Assembly: GCA_031262845.1 (NCBI GenBank)
Contig: JAISGZ010000167.1
Span: 1 to 7,948, forward strand
Length of the DNA stretch: 7,948 nt
From: Propionibacteriaceae bacterium
Lineage (GTDB): Bacteria; Actinomycetota; Actinomycetes; Propionibacteriales; Propionibacteriaceae
Direction: 5' to 3'
This document shows, one piece after another, positions 6,471-7,948 of this stretch. How positions within the stretch are numbered: the stretch's first letter is position 1; each line of letters opens with the position of its first letter. The notes below the pieces were generated by a model that had not been told where the DNA came from, searched no databases, and worked only from the letters and a program-made list of their open reading frames with translations. A program made the position numbers and the translations under genes.

Positions 6471-7703
6471 ATGGCTTTTGTGCGTCCTAATGTCTTAGCG
6501 ATTGTGCTCGCCGGCGGCGAAGGCAAAAGGTTGATGCCCCTGACCGCCGACCGAGCCAAACCGGCCGTCCCGTTCGGCGGGACTTACCGGTTAATTGACT
6601 TCGTGATGTCGAATCTCATCAACTCCGGTTTTCGGAAAATCAGTATTCTGACGCAGTACAAGTCACATTCCTTGGACCGTCATATCTCCCAGACCTGGCG
6701 GATGCCGTCGATTCTTGGCCAATACGTCATGACCGTGCCGGCCCAGCAGCGGACCGGCAAGATGTGGTACCAGGGTTCAGCTGACGCCATCTACCAATCG
6801 CTCAACCTGATCCGGGACGAGAAACCGGACTATGTGGTTGTGTTCGGAGCTGACAACATCTACCGGATGGACGTCGACCAGATGCTCCAGGCGCACATTG
6901 ACTCCGGGCTTGGTGTCACGGTAGCCGGTATCCGGGTGCCCCGGTCGGAGGCTTCGGCCTTCGGCATCATCGACGTCGATGAGCAGGGCAAGATCATCCA
7001 ATTCTTGGAGAAGCCGGCCGACCCACCCGGGCTGCCCGACTCGCCGCAGGAATCGTTCGCCTCGATGGGCAACTACATTTTCACGACCAAGGAGTTTGTC
7101 GACCGCTTGGCCCACGACGCCGCCAATATCCAGTCGAGTCACGACATGGGTGGCAATATGGTGCCGAGTTATGTCGCCGATGGTGACGCTCTCGGTTACG
7201 ACTTTACGGCCAACTCGGTGCCAGGGGCGACCGAAAAGGACCGGAATTACTGGCGTGACGTCGGCACGATCGACGCCTACCATCTGGCTCAGATGGATCT
7301 CGTCTCAATCGACCCGGAGTTCAGTCTCTACAACCGCCGCTGGCCGATTTTGACCCAGCAGGTCCAACTGCCGGGCGCCAAATTCGTCAACCGGGGATCA
7401 GCCGAAGATTCGATCGTCTCGCACGGCTGCATCGTCTCCGGCGGCGACGTCTACCGGTCGGTGGTGTCTCCGGGCACGATGGTCCACAGCTGGGCCCGGG
7501 TCGAAGATTCGGTCTTGTTCGACAATGTCGTCATCAATCGCCGAGCCATGGTCTACCGGGCCATCGTCGACAAGAACGCTCAGATCGAACCTGGTGTTGA
7601 GATCGGTAAAGACCGCCAGTTGGATGAGTCGCGGGGCTTGTACGTGTCGGACGGCGGCGTCACGGTGGTGCCGAAGAACGTGCGGGTGTTCGCCGACCGG
7701 TAG
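6471..7703 (+). CDS. glgC: Glucose-1-phosphate adenylyltransferase (ADP-glucose pyrophosphorylase)
   Basis: The enzyme makes ADP-glucose and pyrophosphate from ATP and glucose-1-phosphate, the committed step of bacterial glycogen synthesis; in Actinobacteria ADP-glucose also feeds the GlgM maltose-1-phosphate route. The 410 residues match the family (about 400-430). The nucleotidyltransferase domain has LAGGEGKRLMPLTADRAKP (13-31), PFGGTYRLIDFVMSN (34-48), the GSADA motif (102-106), FGADNIYRMD (125-134), GIIDVDEQGKIIQFLEKP (165-182) and YWRDVGTIDAY (260-270). The C-terminal part, from about 305, is a left-handed beta-helix region (SIVSHGCIVSGGDVYRSVVSPG, then EDSVLFDNVVI and NAQIEPGVEIG). ATG 6471 gives the standard N-terminus and fits the promoter just upstream. 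It stands alone between the pntB terminator and a convergent methyltransferase gene, 27 bases away. No interruption or missing catalytic motif was seen. Confidence 0.97.
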   Translation: MAFVRPNVLAIVLAGGEGKRLMPLTADRAKPAVPFGGTYRLIDFVMSNLINSGFRKISILTQYKSHSLDRHISQTWRMPSILGQYVMTVPAQQRTGKMWYQGSADAIYQSLNLIRDEKPDYVVVFGADNIYRMDVDQMLQAHIDSGLGVTVAGIRVPRSEASAFGIIDVDEQGKIIQFLEKPADPPGLPDSPQESFASMGNYIFTTKEFVDRLAHDAANIQSSHDMGGNMVPSYVADGDALGYDFTANSVPGATEKDRNYWRDVGTIDAYHLAQMDLVSIDPEFSLYNRRWPILTQQVQLPGAKFVNRGSAEDSIVSHGCIVSGGDVYRSVVSPGTMVHSWARVEDSVLFDNVVINRRAMVYRAIVDKNAQIEPGVEIGKDRQLDESRGLYVSDGGVTVVPKNVRVFADR

Positions 7704-7730
7704 GAGCCGCTCGATTAGGGCTATTACTTC

Positions 7731-7948
7731 TTAGTTCTTGACGGATACCAGCAAGCCGTCACCGACCGGTAACAGGACACTAGTCAACTCGGCCATCTCG
7801 CGCACCGCTTCCAGCGTTTCACGTACGATCAGCGTCTCGTCGTCGAGGTTCGATTCCCGAGCCACGGTATCCGACAGCAGAGCGTGATACAGCGCCACCA
7901 CGCCACCGGGACGGAGCACCCGCAGGGCCTGTTCGACGTATTCGCCGT
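7731..7948 (-). CDS. O-methyltransferase family protein (SAM-dependent), C-terminal part, cut by window edge
   Basis: The last 71 residues of a class I SAM-dependent methyltransferase read on the minus strand from GEYVEQALRVLRPGGVVALYHALL to the stop TAA at 7731-7733. The LRPGGVV turn-strand motif and the ending LTSVLLPVGDGLLVSVKN are typical of the COMT/CCoAOMT-like O-methyltransferase family. The N-terminal part, with the SAM-binding glycine motif, lies beyond base 7948. Where the metal-binding relatives have Asp-Asn after the PGG strand, this protein reads YHALL, so catechol-type metal chemistry is uncertain. The substrate is unknown. A gene of this type near glgC is a familiar actinobacterial arrangement (M. 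tuberculosis Rv1213 and Rv1220c lie close together). It converges on glgC, and no clear bidirectional terminator was seen in the 27-base gap. Confidence 0.87.
   Translation of the reverse strand, partial: GEYVEQALRVLRPGGVVALYHALLSDTVARESNLDDETLIVRETLEAVREMAELTSVLLPVGDGLLVSVKN

Noticed and set aside
7704..7730. Bidirectional terminator between glgC and the methyltransferase
   Set aside because: Only a 4-bp AGCC/GGCT pairing (7705-7708 with 7719-7722) is present, without a T-run on either strand.
1..7948. Novel defence, mobile or otherwise undescribed system
   Set aside because: All long genes are well-known housekeeping families, with no transposase, integrase, repeats array or change in base composition.

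Overview
This window is a G+C-rich stretch of ordinary central-metabolism genes that look actinobacterial. The evidence is strong third-position G/C bias, GTG starts, a GlgC of actinobacterial type (LAIVLAGGEGKRLMPLTADR), a HisC2/Pat-type aminotransferase and a C-terminal piece of an O-methyltransferase beside glgC. Some actinobacterial lineage close to Propionibacteriales would fit, but that is a guess from protein style. No mobile element, CRISPR array, tRNA or rRNA was seen.

Layout, left to right. Positions 2-796 (+) hold the C-terminal part of a PLP-dependent histidinol-phosphate/aromatic aminotransferase, cut by the window edge. Positions 797-1182 are a 386-base spacer with a strong hairpin at 825-858 and no clear promoter. 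Then comes a tight three-gene + strand cluster: transketolase (1183-3267), fused proton-translocating transhydrogenase alpha subunit pntA (3283-4833) and beta subunit pntB (4839-6254). The gaps are 15 and 5 bases, with good Shine-Dalgarno sequences before pntA and pntB. The cluster ends at a very long terminator hairpin (6294-6348). Next is glgC (6471-7703, +), whose -35/-10 promoter lies so close to the ATG that a leaderless mRNA is predicted. A convergent O-methyltransferase end (7731-7948, -) closes the window.

The tkt-pntAB cluster joins the non-oxidative pentose phosphate pathway with the membrane enzyme that exchanges reducing equivalents between NADH and NADPH, so a role in NADPH supply is a reasonable inference. 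glgC makes ADP-glucose for glycogen/alpha-glucan synthesis and has its own promoter.

I did not find a novel system. The items most worth a second look are the predicted leaderless glgC promoter, the 26-bp terminator hairpin, the pairing of tkt with pntAB, and the unexplained 797-1182 spacer.
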